A stretch of 43,307 nt of DNA from Bacillota bacterium (GCA_012510855.1 JAAZHE010000001.1:1-43307); one strand, 5' to 3'; positions 1 to 8,426 are shown, counted from the first letter of the stretch. The notes: generated by a model not told the origin, from the sequence alone. Translations and numbers: made by a program.

Positions 1-1
1 A

Positions 2-2470
2 CTTGTTAGGGAGATAGAAGAGCTTAAAGACGCCCTGAAAAAGACGAGCCAAATGCGGGCTGAGCTCCAGACGGAGGTAGAGGTAGGGGAGAGCCGCCGG
101 GCGCTGTGGCAGGAGCAGTATTCCGTGCTTTCTCGTCGGTTAGAGGAAATACTCAGACAGTTTGAAAGGCTTCAGGTTGATGCCGCAAAACAGGAGGCGG
201 ACCTAGCTGAGACTCGCAAGGAACTCCTTGCCCAGATTGCCTTGCTTGAGGACTGCATTAAGCTAGAGCAAGATCTTAGATCTCGGCTTACCGCCCAACA
301 GGATGGAGTGCGGTCAGCGGCAGAAAAGGTGCAGCTATTGAACTCCCGCTATCAGGCCCTAGTGGAGATGGAACGGGACTACGCCGGATATGCCCGGGGA
401 GTTAATGCAGTTATGAAGGCCAAAGACCGTTTCCCCGGCATCTGCGGAGTAATAGCGGAGCTCATCAGGGTTCCAGAAGAGCTGGAAACAGCCGTGGAGG
501 TTGCCTTAGGGGGCAGCCTGCAGAATATCGTTACTGAGACCGACATCGAGGCAAGGCAGGCGGTGGCTTTCTTGAAGGAAAAAAAGGCCGGTAGGGCTAC
601 TTTCCTACCCCTTGCGGGTCTTCGCCCCAGCCCCCTTGGACAGCGAGATCGGAAATGGCTTGAGCAGGATGGGGTAATCGGTGTTGCCTCGGAGCTAGTC
701 GAGTATGATCCTAAGTACAAGGTCGCGGTTGAGTATCTCTTGGGAAGGGTTGTGATCACAAGGGATCTCGATAGTGCTGTGGCCTTGAGCCGTAACTGGC
801 GGGGCTTCAGCCGGATCGTGACCCTTGATGGTGATCTCGTTTCGCCGGGAGGAGCCATAACCGGCGGGAGCCTTCCCCAAGGGGAACGGAGCGGCCTCTT
901 GCAAAGACATCAAGAAGTGTCGAGGCTTGCCGATGCTATCCGCCGGGGCCGGGAAAAACTCCAACAGGAGGAAAAGCTGGCAGCGGCCTTGGAAGACGAG
1001 TTGAAGAAGGCCCAAGCTCGGGCCAAGGCCGCCGCGGACAAAGTTCATCAACTGGAACTTGCCGCCAAGGAGCTGGAAAAGTCGGTTACCCTCGGCAAGA
1101 ATGAGATTTCCCACTGGGAAAGGGAAGCAGACCAGGTACGGATAGAGATGGGGGAACTCCACCGAAAACTTGCCGCGGAGGCCGCAGGCAAAGAGGAACG
1201 GCTGGCAAGCATTGAGCGGCTGGATGCGGAGGCTGCTGTGCAGGAGAGAAGGCTTACCTCTCTGCAGGCTGAACTAGCATGTATAGAAAGGGAGCAGGCC
1301 AGTGCCCAGGAAAGCTATACCGCGGCCCAAGTCCGTTTGGCAGCCTTGGAAGGTCAGATTCAGGCCGATGAGAAAGTAGCGGCTGCGCACCGCTCGGACC
1401 TACTGGAAATTGACCAACGCTCGGAGCAAATAACGGCCGCCCTGGATAGTCTAAGACGGGAGCAGGGGGAACGAAGCCAGGAAGTAAGTCAGCTAAATGA
1501 TAAGTATAAAGAGTTAGGGGAACAGCTTAGAGACATTGAAGTAAAGCTCACAGACAACGGCAGACATCGGCAGGCCATTGACAATGCATTGGTGGATAAA
1601 GAAGAGGCCCAAAGGGCCATACAGCGGCAGCGGGAGGCCTTGCAGCAGCAGTTGACAGATATCAGGCGGTCATTGGATAAGATAGCACTTAGAAAGGCCC
1701 AGCTTGCAGAGAGCATGGCGGAGGAATACGGAGTTACACCGGCGGCAATCAGCCAATGGCAGATAGCATTCGGTGATACTGCCGAGATGCGAAGGAACCT
1801 CAAGATACTCAAGGAGCAAATTCAATCCCTGGGACCGGTGGACACAGGTGCTATCCAGCAGTTTGAAGAAGTTGAGGAGCGCTACCAGTATCTCCAAAGG
1901 CAGCAGCAGGACCTTATCGAAGCAGAGCGGCAGCTAAAACAGGTGATTGCCGAGATGGATACTGTGTGCAAGGCTAAGTTCAAAGAAACCTTTGCTGCGG
2001 TGCAGAAAGAGTTTCAGGCTATATTTGGTAAGCTTTTTGGCGGCGGCAGTGCTGAGCTCGTTCTGATCGAAGCTGAACAGTTGGAAGATGCCGGGGTAGA
2101 CATCTCTGCTAAGCCACCGGGCAAGAAGCCTCAGAACATCAACTTGCTCTCGGGGGGCGAGCGGGCTTTGACAGCCATCAGTCTCCTCTTTGCCCTTCTG
2201 AGGGTCAAGCCCAGTCCGTTCTGTGTTCTCGATGAAATCGACGCATCTTTAGATGAGAGCAATTTGGAGCGATTTACCCAGCTTCTCAAGGATTTTGCCG
2301 CGGACACCCAGTTTATTGTCATTACCCATCGGCCTACCACCATGGAAGCCGCCGACCGGCTGTATGGTGTTACTATGAACAGGGCTCATATCAGTCAATT
2401 GGTGTCATTGCAGCTGGATGAGGCAGCTGCAGTCTTGGAGACTAGTACAGCGGATACTTCGCCAATCTAG
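2..2470 (+). CDS. smc: Chromosome partition protein SMC, C-terminal two thirds (5' end cut by window)
   Basis: SMC is a chromosome-condensing ATPase that works with ScpA and ScpB. The reading frame is open to the window edge at base 2, so about 820 residues are present and the N-terminal Walker A head and part of the first coiled coil are missing. The visible order is coiled coil, hinge (around residues 120-300 of the fragment, beginning FPGICGVIAEL and ending near GGAITGGS with the expected glycines), a long Glu/Gln/Lys/Arg-rich second coiled coil, then the C-terminal head. The head carries the ABC signature LLSGGERALTAIS and the Walker B/D-loop VLDEIDASLDESN, so the ATPase half-site looks intact. 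It lies 14 bases before ftsY, the usual Firmicutes order, and the two are probably co-transcribed. Identification is very secure; only the start is unknown. Confidence 0.98.
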   Translation, partial: LVREIEELKDALKKTSQMRAELQTEVEVGESRRALWQEQYSVLSRRLEEILRQFERLQVDAAKQEADLAETRKELLAQIALLEDCIKLEQDLRSRLTAQQDGVRSAAEKVQLLNSRYQALVEMERDYAGYARGVNAVMKAKDRFPGICGVIAELIRVPEELETAVEVALGGSLQNIVTETDIEARQAVAFLKEKKAGRATFLPLAGLRPSPLGQRDRKWLEQDGVIGVASELVEYDPKYKVAVEYLLGRVVITRDLDSAVALSRNWRGFSRIVTLDGDLVSPGGAITGGSLPQGERSGLLQRHQEVSRLADAIRRGREKLQQEEKLAAALEDELKKAQARAKAAADKVHQLELAAKELEKSVTLGKNEISHWEREADQVRIEMGELHRKLAAEAAGKEERLASIERLDAEAAVQERRLTSLQAELACIEREQASAQESYTAAQVRLAALEGQIQADEKVAAAHRSDLLEIDQRSEQITAALDSLRREQGERSQEVSQLNDKYKELGEQLRDIEVKLTDNGRHRQAIDNALVDKEEAQRAIQRQREALQQQLTDIRRSLDKIALRKAQLAESMAEEYGVTPAAISQWQIAFGDTAEMRRNLKILKEQIQSLGPVDTGAIQQFEEVEERYQYLQRQQQDLIEAERQLKQVIAEMDTVCKAKFKETFAAVQKEFQAIFGKLFGGGSAELVLIEAEQLEDAGVDISAKPPGKKPQNINLLSGGERALTAISLLFALLRVKPSPFCVLDEIDASLDESNLERFTQLLKDFAADTQFIVITHRPTTMEAADRLYGVTMNRAHISQLVSLQLDEAAAVLETSTADTSPI

Positions 2471-2484
2471 AGAGGAGAGTTTAG

Positions 2485-3555
2485 ATGGGAATTTCAAATT
2501 GGCTGCGCCGCCGAGGTAGGAAAGAGGAAAAAGAGACTCAGTCTATGGGGATAGATGCTACCCAAAGCCGGGAGGAAGAACAGCAAGAGATTCAGGACGT
2601 AACGGCTAAGGACACTGAGGAGAATAAACATGGGAGTCCCCGGGGGTTGTTTGCTCGCCTAAAGAAAGGTTTGAGCCGGACTCGCTCCTCCTTTGTGGCC
2701 CGAGTCGACAGCCTCTTATCCAGCCACAAAGGAATCGATGAAGAGCTTTTTGAGGAGTTGGAGGAAGTACTGATCCAGGCAGATGTAGGCGTGGACACTA
2801 CTCTCCGGCTGGTTGATGAAGTGCGAGACAAAGTCAAAGCTCAAGGCATAACGGATCCTGAAGAGGTCAGGCCCATCTTGCGGCAGACAGTCTTAGAGAT
2901 CCTATCGGACAACAGTGCTCCACTGGTGCTGCCTGAGGAGACCCCGGCGGTAATCATGGTAGTGGGTGTAAATGGAGCTGGCAAGACTACTACCATTGCT
3001 AAGCTAGCCTATCGTTTTAGGTCCGAGGGGAAAAGGGTAATCCTCGGGGCTGCCGATACCTTCCGGGCGGCTGCCATTGAGCAGCTGGAGATTTGGGCTA
3101 ACCGGGTGGGAGTAGAGCTGGTCAAACATCAGCCCGGTGCTGATCCGGCGGCTGTTGCTTACGATACAATCCAAGCCGGCCGTGCCCGGGGGTGTGATGT
3201 GGTAATCATCGACACAGCCGGTAGACTCCAAACCAAGACCAACCTGATGAAGGAATTGGAGAAGATCGGCCGGGTTGTGGAGCGGGAACTGGCGGGAAGA
3301 TCTCCGGAGGTGCTCTTAGTTGTCGATGCTACCACAGGTCAAAATGCCCTTTCCCAGGCGAAGCTGTTCAGTGAGGCTGTAAAGGTTACTGGGGTGGTCC
3401 TCACCAAACTGGATGGAACTGCCAAAGGCGGTATTATTATCGCTATCGCAGAGGAATTAGGCCTGCCCGTTAAGTTCATCGGCATTGGCGAAGCCTATGA
3501 TGATTTGAGGAATTTTGACCCTGAGGAGTTTGTCACCGCACTATTTGATGCCTAG
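2485..3555 (+). CDS. ftsY: Signal recognition particle receptor FtsY
   Basis: FtsY is the SRP receptor GTPase at the membrane. It docks Ffh-ribosome complexes at the Sec translocon. The 356-residue protein starts with a basic amphipathic stretch (MGISNWLRRRGRK) and a charged acidic linker of about 50 residues, a short A domain suited to membrane contact. The N domain follows (around residues 60-140), then the G domain with P-loop VNGAGKTTTIAKLA, DTFRAAAIEQL, G3 DTAGRL, the VVDATTGQNA segment, G4 TKLDGTAKGG and the closing GIGE motif. All nucleotide-binding motifs look normal. The ATG follows an AGAGGAGAG ribosome site and sits 14 bases after smc. Ffh, its partner, is encoded two genes downstream. 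Confidence 0.98.
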   Translation: MGISNWLRRRGRKEEKETQSMGIDATQSREEEQQEIQDVTAKDTEENKHGSPRGLFARLKKGLSRTRSSFVARVDSLLSSHKGIDEELFEELEEVLIQADVGVDTTLRLVDEVRDKVKAQGITDPEEVRPILRQTVLEILSDNSAPLVLPEETPAVIMVVGVNGAGKTTTIAKLAYRFRSEGKRVILGAADTFRAAAIEQLEIWANRVGVELVKHQPGADPAAVAYDTIQAGRARGCDVVIIDTAGRLQTKTNLMKELEKIGRVVERELAGRSPEVLLVVDATTGQNALSQAKLFSEAVKVTGVVLTKLDGTAKGGIIIAIAEELGLPVKFIGIGEAYDDLRNFDPEEFVTALFDA

Positions 3556-3669
3556 ATTAACCGCAGGGATATGGCCAGCTAACTTCACGGTTCTAGCGTA
3601 AGTATGAGTCAATAGTTGTCCGGGGCATCACCAGGGAGATGAAGGAGATAAGACCTTGCTCCCATGATA

Positions 3670-3698
3670 TTGACAGAGGGCAGCATCCCTAGTATACT
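3670..3698 (+). promoter_or_regulatory. Sigma-A type promoter for ylxM-ffh
   Basis: TTGACA (3670-3675), a 17-base spacer, then TATACT (3693-3698): a perfect -35 and a 5/6 -10 at ideal spacing. Transcription would begin near 3705, about 33 bases before the ylxM ATG. Upstream, between ftsY and this promoter (3556-3669), there is only a possible hairpin (GGGAG at about 3632 with CTCCC at about 3657), which has no T tract. The SRP pair therefore probably has its own strong promoter. Confidence 0.85.
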
Positions 3699-3737
3699 AC
3701 TGCTGTAAACCATTTCTGCTTAACAGGGGCGGCGGGC

Positions 3738-4109
3738 ATGATCGAGCAAACCGTACACATGGGATTGCTGTTCGATTTCTACGGTCAGCTGCTGACCGAA
3801 AAACAGCGGCTGTTCTTCTCCTTGTATCACCAGGACGACCTATCCCTTGGGGAGATCGCTGAGCAGTACGGTATTACCCGCCAAGCGGTATATGACATAA
3901 TCCAGCGCTCACAAAAGACCCTAAGCAACTTCGAAGAGAAGCTGGGGTTAATCAAGCGCTATATTCGCCAGCGGGAACAGCTGGAAAAGGTCCAAGGGAA
4001 GCTCAAGGAGCTGGGCGATGAGTTAGCCCGGACAGGTGCTGCTGGGCCTTGGCAAGAACAGCTGGCAGAGGTCCAAGAGCTGTTGGCAGAAATCATTGAG
4101 GAGTTTTAA
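3738..4109 (+). CDS. ylxM: YlxM/UPF0122 helix-turn-helix protein, SRP-associated
   Basis: This 123-residue protein of the UPF0122/YlxM family is almost always encoded just before ffh in Firmicutes. Work on streptococcal YlxM links it to SRP function. Residues about 15-60 form a sigma-70 region-4-like helix-turn-helix (LTEKQRLFFSLYHQDDLSLGEIA, then YGITRQAVYDIIQRSQ), and the C-terminal half is a charged helical region. The ATG lies behind a GGGGCGG-type ribosome site and downstream of a consensus sigma-A promoter. It ends 70 bases before ffh. Whether it binds DNA or the SRP RNA/protein cannot be read from the sequence. Confidence 0.93.
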   Translation: MIEQTVHMGLLFDFYGQLLTEKQRLFFSLYHQDDLSLGEIAEQYGITRQAVYDIIQRSQKTLSNFEEKLGLIKRYIRQREQLEKVQGKLKELGDELARTGAAGPWQEQLAEVQELLAEIIEEF

Positions 4110-4179
4110 GCCCGGGGCGGCTGTGGGATGAAAACAATCCGGCGGAACGCCGGCGGTATATAGATAGAGGAGGGCCAGT

Positions 4180-5538
4180 ATGGCGGTTTTTAGTTCACTG
4201 GCAGAGAAGCTCCAGAACACCCTGGGCAAGCTCCGGGGCAGGGGCAAGCTGACAGAGCAGGATGTCAAAGAGGCCCTGCGGGAAGTGCGGCTGGCACTTC
4301 TCGAGGCAGATGTCAACTATAAAGTAGTGAGGGATTTTACAGCCCGGGTCAGGGAGCGGGCAGTAGGACAAGAAGTCATGACCTCCCTGGCACCAGCCCA
4401 TCAGGTAATCAAGATTGTCCATGAGGAACTGACTGAGCTCATGGGAGGCAGTCAGAGCAAACTGGAACTAGCTTCTCACCCACCGACAATTATAATGCTG
4501 GTGGGACTCCAGGGAGCAGGTAAGACTACAAGCTGTCCCAAATTGGCTAGACTACCACACCAACAGGGACATCGGCCGCTCCTTGAGGCAGCCGATGTGT
4601 ATAGACCTGCAGCCATCAAGCAGCTCCAGGTTCTCGGTGAACAGCTGCAGATCCCGGTTTTTGCCTTGGGCGACCAGGTAAACCCCGTCGATATAGCTAA
4701 AGCGGCGCTGGAGCACAGCAAACGCTACGGCAATGATATCTTGATTCTAGATACTGCCGGCCGACTTCATATCGACGAAGAGCTCATGGGTGAGCTTAGG
4801 GCCATAGATGAAGCGGTGTCGCCCCATCAGGTGCTCTTGGTGGTTGATGCCATGACCGGTCAAGATGCTGTGAATGTCGCCAGCAGCTTCAACGAGAATC
4901 TGGATATCGATGGCATTATACTGACGAAACTCGACGGTGACGCCCGGGGAGGTGCTGCCCTGTCAATTAAGGCAGTCACCGGCAAGCCCATCAAGTTTGC
5001 GGCAACCGGTGAGAAGTTGGATGGCCTGGAACCCTTCCATCCAGACCGAATGGCATCTCGGATCTTGGGGATGGGCGATGTGCTCACCTTGATCGAAAAG
5101 GCGGAAGCTCAAATCGATGAGGCTAAAGCCCGGGAGATGGCAGATAAGCTGCGCGGGGCTGATTTCACCTTTGAAGATTTCCTTGAGCAGCTGGACCAGG
5201 TTAGGAACATGGGGCCTTTGGATCAGCTGCTAGACATGCTGCCGGGAGTTCCGGGAATGAAGGGGCTGAGGGGCCTACAGGTGGATGAAAAGCAGTTTAG
5301 CCAGATTGAGGCCATCATCAAATCTATGACCGTTGAAGAGCGGCTCCGGCCGGAGATCATTAACGGCAGCAGAAAGCGGCGGATTGCCGCCGGCAGCGGC
5401 ACCAAGGTGCAGGATGTCAACAGGCTGCTCAAGCAGTTTAACCAAACCCGGCTGATGCTGAGGCAGTTGGGAGCTCTGGACAAGAAGGCCAAGCGCCGCA
5501 GCAAGCGGGGATTCCGGCCCTTTGGTTTGTTTAGTTAA
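4180..5538 (+). CDS. ffh: Signal recognition particle protein Ffh (SRP54), with unusual residues next to the P-loop
   Basis: Ffh binds 4.5S/6S RNA and nascent signal sequences and delivers ribosomes to FtsY. The protein is 452 residues. The N domain (1-95) contains the ALLEADVN motif. The G domain has G1 GLQGAGKTT (109-117), ADVYRPAAIKQL, G3 DTAGRL, VVDAMTGQDA and G4 TKLDGDARGG. The M domain follows NMGPLDQLLDMLPG and includes the RNA-binding SRKRRIAAGSG segment and a basic tail. Residues after the P-loop are odd: S118-C119-P120 replaces the usual T/S-A/V-G/A, P126 lies in the following helix, and E136 sits where LLVAAD normally has valine. The length there is normal, so this is substitution, not frameshift. 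The start has a GGAGG site. Confidence 0.96.
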   Translation: MAVFSSLAEKLQNTLGKLRGRGKLTEQDVKEALREVRLALLEADVNYKVVRDFTARVRERAVGQEVMTSLAPAHQVIKIVHEELTELMGGSQSKLELASHPPTIIMLVGLQGAGKTTSCPKLARLPHQQGHRPLLEAADVYRPAAIKQLQVLGEQLQIPVFALGDQVNPVDIAKAALEHSKRYGNDILILDTAGRLHIDEELMGELRAIDEAVSPHQVLLVVDAMTGQDAVNVASSFNENLDIDGIILTKLDGDARGGAALSIKAVTGKPIKFAATGEKLDGLEPFHPDRMASRILGMGDVLTLIEKAEAQIDEAKAREMADKLRGADFTFEDFLEQLDQVRNMGPLDQLLDMLPGVPGMKGLRGLQVDEKQFSQIEAIIKSMTVEERLRPEIINGSRKRRIAAGSGTKVQDVNRLLKQFNQTRLMLRQLGALDKKAKRRSKRGFRPFGLFS

Positions 5539-5556
5539 CCGTCAATATAACTGGGG

Positions 5557-5630
5557 AATGATTGCCAAGGCTCGCCGGATTATTGAGGCGAGACTGGTTA
5601 ATCATTGGCGGCTGAAAGGCGCTTTCAGCC
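5557..5630 (+). promoter_or_regulatory. Structured leader ahead of rpsP
   Basis: The 137-base gap between ffh and rpsP holds two stable hairpins. The first is a long stem made of AATGATT (5557-5563), CCA and CTCGCC (5571-5576) pairing with GGCGAG (5587-5592), TGG and AATCATT (5600-5606). The second is a perfect 9-bp stem, GGCTGAAAG (5610-5618) with CTTTCAGCC (5622-5630), and has a 3-base loop. Neither is followed by a T tract, so a plain terminator is unlikely. An RNA leader controlling the ribosomal protein genes, or a processing site, is possible. No known leader family was recognised. Confidence 0.5.
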
Positions 5631-5675
5631 TGCCGATATAGACACATTAGCTTAGGAAGGAGGAGGGACTATTCT

Positions 5676-5951
5676 ATGGCTGTTAGGATCCGTCTAAAGA
5701 GAATGGGTGCCAAGAAGAAGCCTTTCTATCGTTTGGTGGTAGCTGATTCACGGGCTGCCCGGGATGGCCGATTCATCGATATTTTGGGGTATTACGATCC
5801 CCTGCAGGAACCAGCTAAGATAGTAGTGGACGAAGAGAAAGCCATTGATTGGCTCAAGAAAGGTGCCCAGCCCTCAGATACCGCCAAGCACCTGCTGACC
5901 CAGGTGGGCGTCATGGACAAGTTCACGGCATTGCGCAAAGCAGCGCAGTAG
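5676..5951 (+). CDS. rpsP: 30S ribosomal protein S16
   Basis: S16 is a primary 30S assembly protein. The 91-residue product opens with the family signature [24 protein letters not shown] (split here: [14 protein letters not shown], then [10 protein letters not shown]) and contains the IDILGYYDP motif, with normal length and ending. The ATG follows a strong AAGGAGGAGG ribosome site (5657-5667). It heads the ribosome/tRNA maturation cluster khpA-ylqD-rimM-trmD-rplS and lies behind a structured leader. Nothing is unusual in the protein itself. Confidence 0.98.
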   Translation: MAVRIRLKRMGAKKKPFYRLVVADSRAARDGRFIDILGYYDPLQEPAKIVVDEEKAIDWLKKGAQPSDTAKHLLTQVGVMDKFTALRKAAQ

Positions 5952-5962
5952 GAGGGCTTTAA

Positions 5963-6196
5963 ATGATGAGGGAGCTTGTTGAGTATGTTGCCAAGGCATT
6001 AGTCGAGCAACCCGATGAAGTGCAGGTTAGTCAAGTTGAAGGCGAAAGATCCCTGATTGTGGAACTGCGGGTGGCACCGGAGGATATGGGCAAGGTAATC
6101 GGTAAGCAGGGTCGGATCGCCAAGGCCATTCGCACAGTGGTTAAGGCCGCTGCCACCAAAGAGGGGAAAATGGTGCACGTAGAGATCATCGACTAA
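5963..6196 (+). CDS. khpA: KH-domain RNA-binding protein KhpA (YlqC)
   Basis: KhpA is a small single-KH RNA-binding protein that in several Firmicutes pairs with KhpB/Jag and binds many RNAs. The 77-residue product is essentially one KH domain. The GxxG loop is IGKQGR at about residues 45-50 in the context GKVIGKQGRIAKAIRTVV, and the C terminus ends in the usual VHVEIID strand. It starts 11 bases after rpsP with an AGGAGGGC ribosome site, so the two genes are co-transcribed. Two ATG codons are adjacent at the start (5963 and 5966) and either could be used. Confidence 0.95.
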   Translation: MMRELVEYVAKALVEQPDEVQVSQVEGERSLIVELRVAPEDMGKVIGKQGRIAKAIRTVVKAAATKEGKMVHVEIID

Positions 6197-6203
6197 GCAG
6201 ACG

Positions 6204-6253
6204 GAGGTCCCTAGCTTACCTCTAAGGCGGACTTTGCCTGGCCTTAGGGAGGT
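6204..6253 (+). promoter_or_regulatory. Hairpin overlapping the ylqD ribosome binding site
   Basis: ACCT-CTAAGGC (6218-6228) can pair with GCCTTAG-GG-AGGT (6241-6253), an 11-bp stem with a two-base bulge that buries the ylqD Shine-Dalgarno GGGAGGTG. An upstream GAGGT (6204-6208) can pair with the same ACCTC (6218-6222), an alternative fold that would free the ribosome site. This arrangement resembles a translational switch ahead of ylqD-rimM-trmD-rplS, but only inspection supports it. Confidence 0.4.
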
Positions 6254-6259
6254 GATTGC

Positions 6260-6682
6260 ATGGACAAAATCACCATCAGCCGACCAGTTGTTTGGAAAGC
6301 CGTAGTCACTGACCAGCTGCGGGAAGAGCTGCGTCAGGAACTAAGGCAGGCCATCAACCGCTTGGACATGGAGATACAGCAGCTGGAGTTTCAGGGTAAG
6401 CGGATCCTGCCGGAGCTCGAGAGGCAGAACTTGAAAAGAGCTATGGAGATGCGTCAGCAGATTGAGGAAGAGAAGCAGAAGCGGCGCCAGGCTCGGGAAC
6501 GGTTAACAGAGCAAATGTTGGATATAGACAAACTGGAGACTGGCAAAGAGATAGCCCGCGGTACGCTGGATAGCTGGACGGAAATCTCCGTTGGCGATGA
6601 TCTCAGTGCGAAACTCTACGCAGAAATAGTAACCAAAGATGATAAAGTGATAGAACTGCGGGAAGGGCGGCCGGAGGCGTGA
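6260..6682 (+). CDS. ylqD: YlqD family protein
   Basis: This 140-residue protein of the YlqD family is encoded between khpA and rimM in many Firmicutes. Its function is not established. The middle (about residues 20-95) is a continuous charged coiled coil rich in Gln/Glu/Arg. The last 40 residues look like a small beta domain (ISVGDDLSAKLYAEIVTKDDKVIELREG) containing the family's usual ending. The ATG follows GGGAGGTG, which may be sequestered in a hairpin. The stop codon overlaps the GTG start of rimM by four bases, pointing to translational coupling. The family call rests on position and overall pattern. Confidence 0.88.
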   Translation: MDKITISRPVVWKAVVTDQLREELRQELRQAINRLDMEIQQLEFQGKRILPELERQNLKRAMEMRQQIEEEKQKRRQARERLTEQMLDIDKLETGKEIARGTLDSWTEISVGDDLSAKLYAEIVTKDDKVIELREGRPEA

Positions 6683-7209
6683 GTGAGGCAAGGGCTTGGG
6701 TGGTCATTGGCGAGATCACCAGACCCCACGGTGTCCAGGGAGCTGTGAAGGTATTACCCCATACCGACTATCCCGAGAGGTTTGACTCGCTAACTGAGGT
6801 GTATATAGGTACAGATGATGCCGAACCAGAGCTGATGAGTTTTTCCCTGTTGGGTTGGCAGAAAGGGCAGTTAATCTGCCGCGTTGGGGAAATCGATTCT
6901 CGAGACGCTGCCGAAAAGCTCCGGGGAAAACTGCTGCTGGTTCCGAGGGAAGACGCAGTACAGCTCCCGGAAGGGTATTACTATGTCTTTGACCTTGTCG
7001 GCCTTGCAGTGCACACCGAGGATGGTCAGTACCTGGGAAGGCTCAAGGAAGTGTTGCAGCCTGGCGCCAACGATGTTTACGTTGTGGAACCAGCAGATGG
7101 GAAAGGTGAAATCCTGCTTCCCGCAATTGAAGATGTTGTGCTAGATGTAGATCTGCGGGAAGGGCGAATGCTGGTCAGGTTACTCCCGGGACTACTGGAG
7201 GAACAGTAA
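6679..7209 (+). CDS. rimM: Ribosome maturation factor RimM
   Basis: RimM binds S19 and assists maturation of the 30S head and of 16S rRNA. The 176-residue protein has the N-terminal beta-barrel (VVIGEITRPHGVQGAVKVLPHTDYPERF) and the C-terminal PRC-barrel domain (YYYVFDLVGLAVHTEDGQYLG, then PGANDVYVVEP and LLPAIEDVVLDVD), all diagnostic. The start is GTG at 6679, overlapping the ylqD stop, with GGAGG just before it. trmD follows after 18 bases, the conserved partner in nearly all bacteria. Confidence 0.97.
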   Translation: MSEARAWVVIGEITRPHGVQGAVKVLPHTDYPERFDSLTEVYIGTDDAEPELMSFSLLGWQKGQLICRVGEIDSRDAAEKLRGKLLLVPREDAVQLPEGYYYVFDLVGLAVHTEDGQYLGRLKEVLQPGANDVYVVEPADGKGEILLPAIEDVVLDVDLREGRMLVRLLPGLLEEQ

Positions 7210-7227
7210 GCGGGAGGTGCCTAACTG

Positions 7228-7971
7228 ATGCGAATAGATGTCCTCACGTTGTTTCCAGAGATGTTCCAAGGGCCCATTGATGCCAGTATTCTCGGACGGG
7301 CCCGGGCTGCAGGCATAGTCGACATACATCTGTGGAACATACGGGACTTTGCCCATGGTAAACATCGCCAAGTCGATGACTATCCCTTCGGTGGTGGGGC
7401 CGGTATGGTCATGAAGCCTGAACCGGTGTTCAATGCTGTTAGGCATGTATTGGGTGGAGAAGCGGCTCCCGTTATCCTCATGAGCCCGCAAGGTGAGGTA
7501 TTTAGTCATCGGTTGGCAGAGGAGCTCTCTCGCGAAAACCGCCTAGTGCTGGTGTGCGGGCATTACGAAGGGGTTGACGAAAGGATCAGGGAAGCCTTAG
7601 TGACCCGGCAGATTTCCATCGGTGACTATGTGTTGACCGGAGGCGAGCTGCCTGCCATGGTGGTTATCGATGCGGTAGTCCGGTTCTTGCCGGGAGCTTT
7701 GGGGGATGCTGGAGCAGTTCATACCGACTCCTTTGCCCAAGGACTCCTTGAGTACCCGCAATATACACGGCCTAGGGAATTTGAAGGCATGAAAGTGCCA
7801 GAGGTTTTGCTGTCCGGCAACCACCAACGGATCGCGCAATGGCGCCGTGAGCAAGCACTGCGCCGGACGCTGCTTTTGCGTCCTGATCTGTTGGAGAAAC
7901 TCGAGCTGAGTGAAGAAGACCAAAAGCTCTTGGCAACCATCAAAGAAGAACTAGAGCAGGCTGATGAGTAG
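7228..7971 (+). CDS. trmD: tRNA (guanine-N1-)-methyltransferase TrmD
   Basis: TrmD makes m1G37 in tRNAs from S-adenosylmethionine and so prevents +1 frameshifting. The 247-residue protein belongs to the SPOUT class with a trefoil-knot cofactor site. Visible motifs are [13 protein letters not shown] at the N terminus, [32 protein letters not shown], the [22 protein letters not shown] knot, and [22 protein letters not shown]. Length and motifs are standard. The ATG has an upstream GGGAGG, and rplS follows. Confidence 0.98.
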   Translation: MRIDVLTLFPEMFQGPIDASILGRARAAGIVDIHLWNIRDFAHGKHRQVDDYPFGGGAGMVMKPEPVFNAVRHVLGGEAAPVILMSPQGEVFSHRLAEELSRENRLVLVCGHYEGVDERIREALVTRQISIGDYVLTGGELPAMVVIDAVVRFLPGALGDAGAVHTDSFAQGLLEYPQYTRPREFEGMKVPEVLLSGNHQRIAQWRREQALRRTLLLRPDLLEKLELSEEDQKLLATIKEELEQADE

Positions 7972-8006
7972 CTTAGACTAGTGGTATGGAAGGGAGGCAG
8001 AAAGCA

Positions 8007-8354
8007 TTGGATATACTACAGGCTATTGAGCGTGAGCAGATGAAGACCGATATCCCCGATTTCCGACCTGGAGACAGCGTTAGGGTTCATGTCAAGGTCG
8101 TAGAAGGTGAGCGGGAGCGGATTCAGGTCTTTGAAGGTGTAGTGATCGCCCGTTCCGGCGGTGGGATCAGGGAGACCTTCACCGTTCGGAAAGTGTCCCA
8201 GGGTGTTGGTGTAGAGAGGATATTTCCGCTGCATTCGCCCCGGATCGAGAAAATCGAAGTTGTTAGACGTGGTCGGGTGCGAAGGGCCAAGCTGTATTAC
8301 CTGCGGCAGCGGGTGGGTAAAGCTGCCCGGATTAAAGAGCGGCGTGCCTGGTAA
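8007..8354 (+). CDS. rplS: 50S ribosomal protein L19
   Basis: L19 lies at the 30S-50S interface. The family signature is clear: [60 protein letters not shown] and the basic RRAKLYYLR ending. I place the start at TTG 8007. AGGGAGG (7991-7997) lies 9 bases upstream, and the resulting protein of about 115 residues begins [10 protein letters not shown], as homologues do. The in-frame ATG at 7986 would add seven residues and has no good ribosome site. The gene closes the rpsP-rplS operon and is followed by a terminator. Confidence 0.97.
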   Translation: MDILQAIEREQMKTDIPDFRPGDSVRVHVKVVEGERERIQVFEGVVIARSGGGIRETFTVRKVSQGVGVERIFPLHSPRIEKIEVVRRGRVRRAKLYYLRQRVGKAARIKERRAW

Positions 8355-8368
8355 GCGCATCGCAGACA

Positions 8369-8395
8369 AAAAGGGACTCCAGGAGTCCCTTTTTT
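8369..8395 (+). terminator. Rho-independent terminator after rplS
   Basis: AAGGGACT, a five-base loop CCAGG, then AGTCCCTT running into a T6 tract. This 8-bp GC-rich stem followed by Ts is a classic intrinsic terminator. It ends the ribosomal protein operon and separates it from lepB. Confidence 0.93.
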
Positions 8396-8426
8396 CCAAT
8401 TCCACCGTTGAAGGGAGAATGGGAGC

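Noticed and set aside
379-1162. Reverse-strand open frames of about 155-159 codons inside smc
   Set aside because: They overlap a conserved coding region completely and show no protein family features.
5632-5639. GCCGATAT, an exact match to the sigma-D -10 element, before rpsP
   Set aside because: No TAAA -35 element at the required spacing (TGAA instead). An 8-base match is expected about once by chance in a window of this size.
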